15,211 nt of DNA from JBAWZR01 sp037142915 (GCA_037142915.1 JBAWZR010000022.1:1-15211), one strand, 5' to 3'; shown: positions 7,758-13,880, numbered from the stretch's first letter. Notes: generated from the letters alone by a model not told the origin. Translations and numbers: made by a program.

Positions 7758-9587
7758 ATGTTTCATATAAATAAAAAAGCTTATCCTCTTATGAAAAAAA
7801 ATCGTAAATTTTTAAACATCGCGTTCTCGTTTTTTATTTTCTTTTCTCTTCTTAGTGTCCCATTTTTCTTTTTTTCAAAAGAAGTGAAAGCAGTGTCGAA
7901 TGTTTGGGATCCGACGGGAACAAAGCATCCAACATCCCAAGAATGTTATGCCATGTATTCTAGTGCAAACGGAAAAACCATCTTGCAAGACTATTGCAAC
8001 GGTTGCGCTGCCCAGCCCCGTTGCCTTTGGAATTTTGATAATGCCAATGGTTATGATCTTGGAGACGGAACCGCTTTTTCATGCAAGGCCGAAAGACCGT
8101 GGAAGAATCAGAAGGGGATATACACGTGTACGACTAATGCATCTGATTGTCTGCCTGGTTCTAAAAAAAATACAGGTATATATGGTTATGATGATTGTCC
8201 TTCTCGTCGCACGTGCTGTATCCATCAAACCATCGGCCCATCCAGCGATACCTGTACTCAAAGTGGTGGATCCTGCCAATCTGGAGCTTGCACCACTGGT
8301 ACACATTCCGGCACCTGCTCGAATACCGCTCAGAAGTGTTGCAATAAGAGTGGACCACCACCTCCAGCGACATACACCTGCACTGATGCTCAGCACAACG
8401 GCGTTTGTCAAGCGAATGCGTGCTCCAATGGTATTGTCCCTGGCGGTACCTGCGCGGGTAGTCAGAATTGTTGCAACCCGGTGGGGACGACTTGTTCGGG
8501 AGTTTGTCTTTCTACTTGCTCTAGTGGTGGTACGAGTACCGGTACTTGTTCCGGATCTTTGAAATGTTGCAAGGCAGGTACTACTGATGATAGTCCGTTT
8601 ACCGAGCCGCCCTCTCCGTTCCCAGGCGATCCCAATACTCATCCGACTATTCCAACGACCCCAACTCCGATTCCTCCTACCGTTCCACCAGAAACCAAAG
8701 GAACAGTGCCTACTGCTCCGACAGATGCCACAGTTTTTTCCGGAGCGATGGGTGTGCTGGAAAATCTCCCTGGATTCGAAGCGGCGACCCAGAATGTCAA
8801 GGATTTCCCGACTTTCATTAAGTCATTCTATATTCTCGCGATGTGGATTGTCGGTATCTCAGCTTTGTTTATGGGAACATTCGGCGCTTTTGTTTATCTC
8901 ACCAGCGCTGGTAACACTTCTCGAGCCGGCAAGGGGAAGGAGATCATCATCGATGCGATCATTGGTTTGGTGATATTGTTATTCACGTGGCTTATTCTCA
9001 ATACGATCAATCCTGATTTGGTCAATCTTCATTTTTCGAGCGTCAATTCAGTGCCAAATGATTCCGAGTCGGGCGCGGCAACTCCGAATACCACTGGTAC
9101 AGTAGGTAATTGCGGCGGGATGCTCACTACGGGTGTTGGTGACCAATGCAAGTTGGTAGCTCCCGAGCTGAACGCGTTGATGTCCTGTATGGGGAAGGGT
9201 AGTGATACGGGTCTGGTGAATTCCATTACCTCGCAGTGGGTTGGAGGTGATCTGGAAAAATCAAAGTCTTGTTGTGGCAGAGGTGGTAGTACTCAGACGG
9301 ATAAAGATCAATGTCCGCATGCCGCGAACACCTGTCACGATGGTTGTCCGAACAGTCACTACAATCCGCCGGCGAGTGCGATCGGGTATTCCCAAGCAGT
9401 TGATTATACGACCGCCGCAGAAGCTTCCAATGATGACTTGTGTGCAATCGCCGAAGCCGCGTGGCTCTGTGGCGCTGGAAAAAATATCTGGGGGCCGAAA
9501 ACTATTCAGTGTAGTAGCGGAGTCATAACCTATCAAGAAGGACACAAAACACATCTTCATATCCCGACCTCCCAGTGTAACGGCTAG
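7758..9587 (+). CDS. Secreted fusion: Cys-rich repeats, T4SS pilin-like two-helix core, possible M15-like peptidase tail
   Basis: A signal-like segment (KKNRKFLN then a Phe-rich helix, about residues 13-45) fits a start at 7758 or the in-frame ATG at 7791, which gives a more typical signal peptide. Next comes a Cys-rich region (63-271) ending in three related units closed by CC (166-195, 208-239, 246-271). A Pro/Thr linker follows (about 280-325). Residues about 351-420 carry two hydrophobic helices around YLTSAGNTSRAGKGKE and end LNTINPDL, the pattern of VirB2/TrbC-like 'T4SS pilin' proteins common in Patescibacteria. The tail (452-609) is again Cys-rich. It has SHYNPPASAIGYSQAVDY (His534, Asp549) and HKTHLHI (His596, His599, His601), reminiscent of the zinc ligands of M15/DD-carboxypeptidase-like domains but with wider spacing. 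The peptidase call is tentative. The hydrogenase protease gene follows 9 bases downstream. Confidence 0.75.
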   Translation: MFHINKKAYPLMKKNRKFLNIAFSFFIFFSLLSVPFFFFSKEVKAVSNVWDPTGTKHPTSQECYAMYSSANGKTILQDYCNGCAAQPRCLWNFDNANGYDLGDGTAFSCKAERPWKNQKGIYTCTTNASDCLPGSKKNTGIYGYDDCPSRRTCCIHQTIGPSSDTCTQSGGSCQSGACTTGTHSGTCSNTAQKCCNKSGPPPPATYTCTDAQHNGVCQANACSNGIVPGGTCAGSQNCCNPVGTTCSGVCLSTCSSGGTSTGTCSGSLKCCKAGTTDDSPFTEPPSPFPGDPNTHPTIPTTPTPIPPTVPPETKGTVPTAPTDATVFSGAMGVLENLPGFEAATQNVKDFPTFIKSFYILAMWIVGISALFMGTFGAFVYLTSAGNTSRAGKGKEIIIDAIIGLVILLFTWLILNTINPDLVNLHFSSVNSVPNDSESGAATPNTTGTVGNCGGMLTTGVGDQCKLVAPELNALMSCMGKGSDTGLVNSITSQWVGGDLEKSKSCCGRGGSTQTDKDQCPHAANTCHDGCPNSHYNPPASAIGYSQAVDYTTAAEASNDDLCAIAEAAWLCGAGKNIWGPKTIQCSSGVITYQEGHKTHLHIPTSQCNG

Positions 9588-9596
9588 TTTTCTTCT

Positions 9597-9986
9597 ATGA
9601 AAATCTCTGTCTTTGGCAATCCTGATCTCGCGTTCGATAATGTTCCGCTCAAAATCCTGCCGCGATTGCGCGAGCGATTTCCGCACGCCGAGTTTGTCGT
9701 CGAAGATCCGAATGAATTAGATTTGCCGTCTGAGGAAACCAGGGAGTGGCTGGTAATTGATACAGTAGAGGGATTGCCGGGTGTCCGCGAAGTGCCCTTA
9801 GAAAAACTTATTGCTAGTCCGCGCGTGTCGGCGCACGATTTTGATCTCGGTTCGTATCTCGCGCTCATACACAAAATCCGCCCTGACCTGCAGGTGCGGA
9901 TTTTTGGCATCCCAATGGGAGGGGAGGAAGAGAGAATAATCGATGAACTCACCGAGATACTCAGGAAGACTTCCAATCCGAATTAG
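9597..9986 (+). CDS. [NiFe]-hydrogenase maturation protease (HycI/HybD-type)
   Basis: This endopeptidase removes the C-terminal tail of the hydrogenase large subunit after nickel insertion. The protein opens MKISVFGNPDLAFDN, a form of the family's GNP-x4-D motif. The three residues that bind nickel in this family appear to be Asp14, Asp55 (in VIDTVEG) and His80 (in VSAHDFDLG), comparable to Asp16, Asp62 and His90 of HycI. The later FGIP strand is also typical. At 129 residues it is shorter than E. coli HycI (about 156). A likely substrate is encoded 1.6 kb away on the other strand: a large subunit ending DPCMSCASH plus eight residues. It sits 9 bases behind the pilin fusion, an unexplained pairing. 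Confidence 0.88.
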   Translation: MKISVFGNPDLAFDNVPLKILPRLRERFPHAEFVVEDPNELDLPSEETREWLVIDTVEGLPGVREVPLEKLIASPRVSAHDFDLGSYLALIHKIRPDLQVRIFGIPMGGEEERIIDELTEILRKTSNPN

Positions 9987-9995
9987 CATCTCTAC

Positions 9996-10004
9996 GCGAC
10001 CGCG
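9996..10004 (+). repeat. GCGACCGCG copy 1
   Basis: One of three exact copies of this 9-mer found by eye, all in the intergenic sequence around the PaaX-like gene (others at 10085-10093 and 10684-10692). The gap 9987-10115 otherwise holds only a small GGGAG/CTCCC hairpin (10043-10054). Confidence 0.5.
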
Positions 10005-10080
10005 CAAAGATGCATATTCAAGATACGGTAAGTAAGGTGTATGGGAGTTCTCCCTTTCAGCGAACGCGCGTCAAGCATCG

Positions 10081-10109
10081 TTGCGCGACCGCGACCCAGT
10101 TGCTATAAT
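10081..10109 (+). promoter_or_regulatory. Promoter of the PaaX-like gene (near leaderless)
   Basis: TTGCGC (-35, 10081-10086), a 17-base spacer, and TATAAT (-10, 10104-10109) preceded by TGC, making an extended -10. The expected start point, about 7 bases on, falls on the ATG at 10116, so the message should have little or no leader. One GCGACCGCG copy (10085-10093) overlaps the end of the -35 and the spacer. Confidence 0.7.
10085..10093 (+). repeat. GCGACCGCG copy 2, inside the promoter
   Basis: This copy overlaps the end of the -35 and the spacer of the PaaX-like gene's promoter, where a bound repressor would block RNA polymerase. A candidate operator. Confidence 0.5.
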
Positions 10110-10115
10110 GGAAGT

Positions 10116-10673
10116 ATGAGTAAGAGAAATGTAGGCAAGATACAACAGAAGATTCTTCTGCTCCTCGTCGGTGGAGCGGCGCTGGGGTTTTGTCGGACGC
10201 CGCGTCAGTCATGGCGGGTGATCCGGCTGGCGAGTCGAGAATGGGAACGGATCAATCAGCAGAGTCTCTGGCGTTCCGTTGAAGGCTTACACCAGTCCAA
10301 ATTGGTTACGGAGAAGCGACAGTCGGATGGATCGGTTGTCTTGCAATTGACGATCGAGGGATGGCGGCAGGCCACCTTCCTCCAACATCGGACGATGTCA
10401 ATCAAAAAACCGAAACGCTGGGATGGTAAATGGCGTATCGTATTGTTTGACATTCCCGAGAAACGCAAGTCCTTGCGTGATGTCTTCCGTCGGCATTTGC
10501 AGAAGATCGGTTTCCGGGAACTGCAAAAAAGTGTGTTTGTTTTTCCGTATGATTGCGAACGGGAGATGCTCTCGCTTATCAATCTGTACGAAGCGAAAGA
10601 ATATTTTCGATTTATCCTCGCTACTGAGATTGACCACGCTTCCCAGTTGAAAAGGCAATTTAAACTGAATTAG
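10116..10673 (+). CDS. PaaX-like transcriptional regulator (winged helix plus Cas2-like domain)
   Basis: The reading frame is open from 10041, but the promoter's -10 ends at 10109, so the ATG at 10116 (MSKRNVGK) is the real start and gives 185 residues. Residues about 8-95 look like a winged-helix DNA-binding domain. Residues about 100-183 match the PaaX C-terminal/Cas2-like ferredoxin fold: DGKWRIVLFDIPEKRK, then LQKIGFRELQKSVFVFPYDC. Patescibacterial genomes often carry such proteins, sometimes labelled Cas2. No CRISPR array or other cas gene is nearby, so a transcriptional regulator is the better call. It probably controls itself and perhaps neighbours through the GCGACCGCG sites flanking it; that is inference. 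The ligand is unknown. E. coli PaaX is longer (about 316 residues), so this is a short version. Confidence 0.8.
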   Translation: MSKRNVGKIQQKILLLLVGGAALGFCRTPRQSWRVIRLASREWERINQQSLWRSVEGLHQSKLVTEKRQSDGSVVLQLTIEGWRQATFLQHRTMSIKKPKRWDGKWRIVLFDIPEKRKSLRDVFRRHLQKIGFRELQKSVFVFPYDCEREMLSLINLYEAKEYFRFILATEIDHASQLKRQFKLN

Positions 10674-10683
10674 CAGATGAGTC

Positions 10684-10692
10684 GCGACCGCG
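10684..10692 (+). repeat. GCGACCGCG copy 3
   Basis: Third exact copy of the 9-mer, 11 bases after the stop of the PaaX-like gene, within the longer CGCGACCGCGCG. Confidence 0.5.
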
Positions 10693-10714
10693 CGTATGTG
10701 ATATTTTGGTTATG

Positions 10715-10747
10715 AAAAACCCATCCGAATAAAAAGTGGATGGGTTT
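10715..10747 (-). terminator. Terminator of the histidine phosphatase gene
   Basis: AAACCCATCC (10717-10726) and GGATGGGTTT (10738-10747) form a perfect 10-bp stem with an 11-base loop. Read on the minus strand the hairpin is followed by a run of Ts, so it mainly ends the phosphatase message. With little U tract on the plus side it may only partly stop the convergent PaaX-like transcript. Confidence 0.8.
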
Positions 10748-10772
10748 GGAGTGGGAAACGCGAGACTTTGAT

Positions 10773-11477
10773 TTAAAATGGAATATCATCATCCCAATCA
10801 TCATCTGCCGGATTGCCATAGGGATCCTCGGAGATTATTGCCGGTACCACTTCTTGTTTATTGTGGACTTCCGGACTTGGCAGATGCGATTTTTTTTGCT
10901 CAACAAGAAGAGCTTGTTTTGGTTTTTCATTTTTCTTAGCTATATCAGCGCCGACTGTGATTTCCTGAACAGCGCCAGTCTGCAAGTTTACGATATACCC
11001 GCATGCATGTCGAACATAACCATAATAATGAGCAACAGCAGCCACTTCCGGATCGATCAGGCGTTGTGTGACAAAAGCGAGAAGCGCGGGGATATCTCCG
11101 TGTCCAACTGTTACCACATATTCCGCCTCTTGAGCTTCGGCAATCTTGAAGATTTGATGTATCAGGCTGTCAGCAGAAGCATCGTTTCTGTTAAGTTGCT
11201 CACCCTCCGTTGTTCTGGCGAGGAGTCTCAAAACAGTGTAATCTTCGAAGTCGAAAAACGGTTGGAGTGTGCGTTGAGCTCTCCCCATTGAAGATGTGAA
11301 AAAGGCCACTTTTGGGCGATTTTCTAGCAGGATGTCCTCGAATCCGAAGATTTTTTCTTGGACATAGTTTCGCAAAGCCATGGCCTGTTGCTTGCCAAGA
11401 TTAGAAAGGTCATTCTCTCCGGAATCTTCGGCATGTCTCACAAAGACAGCCAGTCGAATTGATGGATAGGTATTCAT
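10773..11477 (-). CDS. Histidine phosphatase (phosphoglycerate mutase/SixA-like) with SSB-like C-terminal tip
   Basis: Residues about 7-170 form a histidine-phosphatase domain. The motif VFVRHAEDS (Arg14, His15, the phosphohistidine) is the RHA form seen in SixA. SSMGRAQRT supplies a second Arg (66 or 69), and VTVGHGD (His126) is the second catalytic His. The substrate cannot be read. Residues about 178-215 are a charged, low-order linker, and the protein ends DDDWDDDIPF. That end is the acidic Ile-Pro-Phe tip by which bacterial SSB recruits replication and repair proteins, and it is unexpected on a phosphatase. The start is secure: AGGAGG (11484-11489) lies 6 bases before the ATG, one of only two clear Shine-Dalgarno sites in the window. 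It has its own TTGACA promoter and a strong terminator, so it is a single-gene unit. Confidence 0.88.
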   Translation of the reverse strand: MNTYPSIRLAVFVRHAEDSGENDLSNLGKQQAMALRNYVQEKIFGFEDILLENRPKVAFFTSSMGRAQRTLQPFFDFEDYTVLRLLARTTEGEQLNRNDASADSLIHQIFKIAEAQEAEYVVTVGHGDIPALLAFVTQRLIDPEVAAVAHYYGYVRHACGYIVNLQTGAVQEITVGADIAKKNEKPKQALLVEQKKSHLPSPEVHNKQEVVPAIISEDPYGNPADDDWDDDIPF

Positions 11478-11516
11478 TGTTTACCTCCTAAAGGTACTCG
11501 TGAATGATGCAATTGC

Positions 11517-11545
11517 AGTGTAGGGAGAAACGGCTTTCCTGTCAA
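11517..11545 (-). promoter_or_regulatory. Sigma70-type promoter of the phosphatase gene
   Basis: On the minus strand: TTGACA (11540-11545), a 17-base spacer, TACACT (11517-11522). It begins 2 bases past the hydrogenase large-subunit stop, giving a leader of about 33 bases that ends in a canonical AGGAGG ribosome site (11484-11489). Confidence 0.75.
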
Positions 11546-11547
11546 GA

Positions 11548-12852
11548 TTATTCTACCCAGTTGACCTTGAGGAAGTGGGAGGCACAACTCATACAGGGGT
11601 CATAGGCGCGGATGATGCGCTCACAACCGAGCGCAATCTCGTCGCGTTCTTTGTCGAGATTGGCCTCAATATATTGCTTGAGGTCGGCTTCGATGGCGAT
11701 CTGGTTTTGACCGGTCGGGACGATCACTTCGCCCTTGATGACCTTGCCGTCCGCCCCCACTTCGAGCTTGTGGTAGAGTGTGCCACGCGGTGCCTCGACC
11801 ACGCCCACTCCGATACCAGCCTTGATTACGAGTTTCTGCGGCGACTCGGCGACAAATTTCGTTTGCGTCAAGAGGTCGATAGCCCGGTCGATAGAGTGGA
11901 GGATAGCGATTGCTTGGGCGAGGTTGTTGTGGAAGATATTGTGCGATGGGAACACTTTGAGCGCGAGGGCGGCATCTTTTTGTGTCTCGGCGTGAAGAGC
12001 GTTCTTGTTAAGATTGAGCCGAGCAATAGCGCCGACGCGGTACTGTTCACCGTTGCCCTGGAAGACATACCCGCTCGCATGTGAATACGGGATGACGACA
12101 TGCTCTAATAGATCACGATAGCCAGATTCATCGACATCAAGGTCGTGCATATCGCGCACGCGCCCCTCTAAATATGAGAAGTCCGGTGATACGAGTGCCA
12201 GGTAATTCGTCGCGCGGGTAAGTGAGAAAGGGATCTCAAGGAAGGTATCGATGAGGCGCAACACGGCGGGGCGGATTGTTTTGAGTTCGTCGATGGATTT
12301 TTGGATATCGTCCGCCATAGGGATATGCGCGAAACCGCCCGGCATCGGGAATGGCGCGTGTACCGAGCGCCCAGCGACGAGGATGGCGAGGTGATTACCG
12401 GCGCCCTTGACCGCGAAGGCATCGTGGAGGAGTTGGTGTTGCACCGGATCGTGGTCGTCGAACTCAAGCAGTGAATCTTTGCCGAAGACATCAGGCAACG
12501 CGAAGATGTACAAATGGAGAGCGTGATCGCGGATGATGAGCCCGTGATAGGTGAGCTCGCGGAGGAGGCGTGTCTGGTCGCTCGGGATGATCCCCAAGGT
12601 GTGTTCAACCGCTTCGATGCTCGCCAAGAGGTGCGCGTTGGAGCAGGTGCCGCAGATACGGGCCAGGAGTTGCGGGATAGCGGCGACCGGCTTGCCCTGC
12701 ATCGCGGTGGTGTAGAAACGTTTGAATTCGTCGATCTTGAAGTGAACACTCGTCACCTTGCCGTCTGCGAGCGTGACGTCGAGCCCGGCCGAGCCCTCGA
12801 TCTTGGTGATTTCGCCGATATTAAATTGGCTGAGTTCGGATATTTGGTGCAT
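11548..12852 (-). CDS. [NiFe]-hydrogenase large (catalytic) subunit, group 3-like
   Basis: This cytoplasmic subunit holds the NiFe(CN)2CO centre that interconverts H2 with protons and electrons. The N-terminal ligand motif is RICGTCSNAH (Cys67, Cys70, His74), preceded by KIEGSAG (Glu19). The C-terminal motif is DPCMSCASH (Cys420, Cys423, His426), followed by eight residues expected to be cut off by the maturation protease at 9597-9986. I take the ATG at 12852 (MHQISELSQF, 434 residues). The frame is open further upstream to 12939, but that part overlaps the small-subunit gene in another frame and has no family likeness. The small-subunit gene ends 11 bases upstream. There is no twin-arginine signal, so the enzyme is cytosolic. 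Group 3 is my judgement by overall pattern; the diaphorase subunits of classical 3b or 3d enzymes are not in the window. Confidence 0.93.
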   Translation of the reverse strand: MHQISELSQFNIGEITKIEGSAGLDVTLADGKVTSVHFKIDEFKRFYTTAMQGKPVAAIPQLLARICGTCSNAHLLASIEAVEHTLGIIPSDQTRLLRELTYHGLIIRDHALHLYIFALPDVFGKDSLLEFDDHDPVQHQLLHDAFAVKGAGNHLAILVAGRSVHAPFPMPGGFAHIPMADDIQKSIDELKTIRPAVLRLIDTFLEIPFSLTRATNYLALVSPDFSYLEGRVRDMHDLDVDESGYRDLLEHVVIPYSHASGYVFQGNGEQYRVGAIARLNLNKNALHAETQKDAALALKVFPSHNIFHNNLAQAIAILHSIDRAIDLLTQTKFVAESPQKLVIKAGIGVGVVEAPRGTLYHKLEVGADGKVIKGEVIVPTGQNQIAIEADLKQYIEANLDKERDEIALGCERIIRAYDPCMSCASHFLKVNWVE

Positions 12853-12863
12853 AAATTTTGTGA

Positions 12864-13358
12864 TTAGTCTTTTACGATATCGAACTCGTGGAGGAGTTTG
12901 TCGAGGGTGGCGAGGAAGGAGGCTTCGACCATCGGGCAACCCTGGACGCGTTCGTCGACGGTGATGACCTCGTCGAGCTTCTTGACCGTCGTGCCGTAGG
13001 GGAATTGATCGAAGAGAAATTTGATGGTTTCGTTTTGCTCGGGAGTGAAGTTATTGCGTTGGGCGGAGGGCATACCCGTGCAGGCGCAGGCGCCGATGGC
13101 CACAACTTTTTTGGATTTGGATCGGATCTCTTTCACCTTCTCTTCGTGTTCGGGCGAGGCGATCGCCCCTTCGATGAAGGCGACGTCGAGTTCATCGAGG
13201 ACGTTTTTGGTTTGGAGGACTTTGGCGTGGCGGATATCGAGCACCTGCCGCCAGAGCTCGAAGTTATCATTCAAGAGTTCGGCAAACATAACCGTGCTGT
13301 CCTCGCAACAGGAGAAGGAGAACCATCCGATCCGCAATTTTTTTCCAGTCAATTCCAT
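12864..13358 (-). CDS. [NiFe]-hydrogenase small subunit (20-kDa NuoB-like Fe-S protein)
   Basis: This subunit carries the [4Fe-4S] cluster next to the NiFe site. Visible cysteines are the tandem pair in FSFSCCEDS (Cys17, Cys18), GACACTGMP (Cys91, Cys93) and QGCPM (Cys141). The middle and last motifs match the family. The first is usually C-x2-C in hydrogenases, whereas adjacent cysteines recall NuoB of complex I. At 164 residues it lacks the Cys-rich C-terminal part that binds two further clusters in group 3b delta subunits, so only one cluster is expected. The ATG at 13358 (MELTGKKLRIGWF) is chosen because family similarity begins there. The upstream open part, to 13448, overlaps the promoter. 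It is the first gene of a two-gene operon with the large subunit. No export signal is present. Confidence 0.9.
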   Translation of the reverse strand: MELTGKKLRIGWFSFSCCEDSTVMFAELLNDNFELWRQVLDIRHAKVLQTKNVLDELDVAFIEGAIASPEHEEKVKEIRSKSKKVVAIGACACTGMPSAQRNNFTPEQNETIKFLFDQFPYGTTVKKLDEVITVDERVQGCPMVEASFLATLDKLLHEFDIVKD

Positions 13359-13389
13359 AAGATATTTTTTTATGAGGGAGTATGTTTCC

Positions 13390-13398
13390 AGTATAGCA
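13390..13398 (-). promoter_or_regulatory. Extended -10 promoter of the hydrogenase operon
   Basis: On the minus strand TGCTATACT, an extended -10 of the same form as the PaaX-like gene's TGCTATAAT. No good -35 is seen. The leader to the ATG at 13358 would be about 25 bases and has no Shine-Dalgarno. Confidence 0.5.
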
Positions 13399-13441
13399 GA
13401 AAACGATGAGCTAAGTCTTGCCGCTGCGGTTGGCCAGTTTC

Positions 13442-13470
13442 TTGACACTGCACGAGAAACGTGATATCAA
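13442..13470 (+). promoter_or_regulatory. Promoter of the 88-residue orphan gene
   Basis: TTGACA (13442-13447), a 17-base spacer, TATCAA (13465-13470) preceded by TGA, an extended -10. It is divergent from the hydrogenase promoter about 45 bases away, so the two could affect each other. Confidence 0.6.
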
Positions 13471-13532
13471 AGAAGAGTTGCGATAGTAAATCGTGATGGA
13501 AAAAAAGTCTTTAACTTTTGAGGAGTAGTAAG

Positions 13533-13799
13533 ATGAGCGAAAACGAAGTCTTTTTTGATAGAAATAGTTTCATAAAAGGTCTCATAAAAGAGTTTCTAAA
13601 AGAAGGTCAACAAAAAACCGAGAGAGAAATTCTCGATCATATTGCAATTGAAACTGCAATAGTGAGTCATGATAAGATTCCAGAACCAATTAGGGATCTC
13701 ACTCTTAATTATTTGAGAGAGGCAATTCAATTAAAAAGCAGATGGCTAACTTTTTCTATTTCTATAAGAAATTCTCAAAACGAGTACTCTTTGAGATAG
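13533..13799 (+). CDS. Small protein of unknown function (88 residues)
   Basis: I do not recognise a family. The ATG at 13533 is preceded by AGGAG (13521-13525) at the ideal distance, so it is preferred to the TTG at 13518. The product is mostly charged and helical in look (SFIKGLIKEFLKEGQ, then REILDHIAIETAIV, then LTLNYLREAIQLK), with no cysteines, no signal peptide and no membrane segment. The sequence is visibly more AT-rich than the flanking hydrogenase and helicase genes. The gene has a complete set of its own signals: a TTGACA promoter, a Shine-Dalgarno and a strong terminator. Real expression is therefore likely even without homology. A small regulator, an antitoxin-like or an adaptor protein are all possible; nothing in the sequence decides between them. 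Confidence 0.7.
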   Translation: MSENEVFFDRNSFIKGLIKEFLKEGQQKTEREILDHIAIETAIVSHDKIPEPIRDLTLNYLREAIQLKSRWLTFSISIRNSQNEYSLR

Positions 13800-13826
13800 A
13801 TTATTAAAAAAAGTTGAACTCTTAGG

Positions 13827-13865
13827 GCGCTGAATGGGAAACCCCAGGCAGCGCTTGTTTTTTAT
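13827..13865 (+). terminator. Rho-independent terminator after the orphan gene
   Basis: GCGCTG (13827-13832) pairs with CAGCGC (13849-13854). Inside, TGGG (13835-13838) pairs with CCCA (13843-13846). A T-rich tail follows. A strong two-step hairpin. Confidence 0.88.
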
Positions 13866-13880
13866 CTTGAAAAGCAGGTA

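Noticed and set aside
8079..8642. Minus-strand open frame of 187 codons inside the pilin fusion
   Set aside because: Arg/Thr/Ser-rich mirror of the repetitive Cys/Gly/Thr coding sequence; no start signal.
10041..10115. N-terminal extension of the PaaX-like frame
   Set aside because: It contains the -35 and -10 of the gene's own promoter, so it cannot be in the message from that promoter.
10116..10673. Reading the PaaX-like protein as Cas2 of a CRISPR system
   Set aside because: It has an N-terminal winged-helix part, no cas1 or other cas gene beside it, and no repeat-spacer array in the window.
12853..12939. Upstream extension of the hydrogenase large subunit
   Set aside because: It overlaps the end of the small-subunit gene in another frame and shows no likeness to the family; the ATG at 12852 fits.
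13359..13448. Upstream extension of the hydrogenase small subunit
   Set aside because: Similarity to the family begins at the ATG at 13358, and the extension covers the likely -10.
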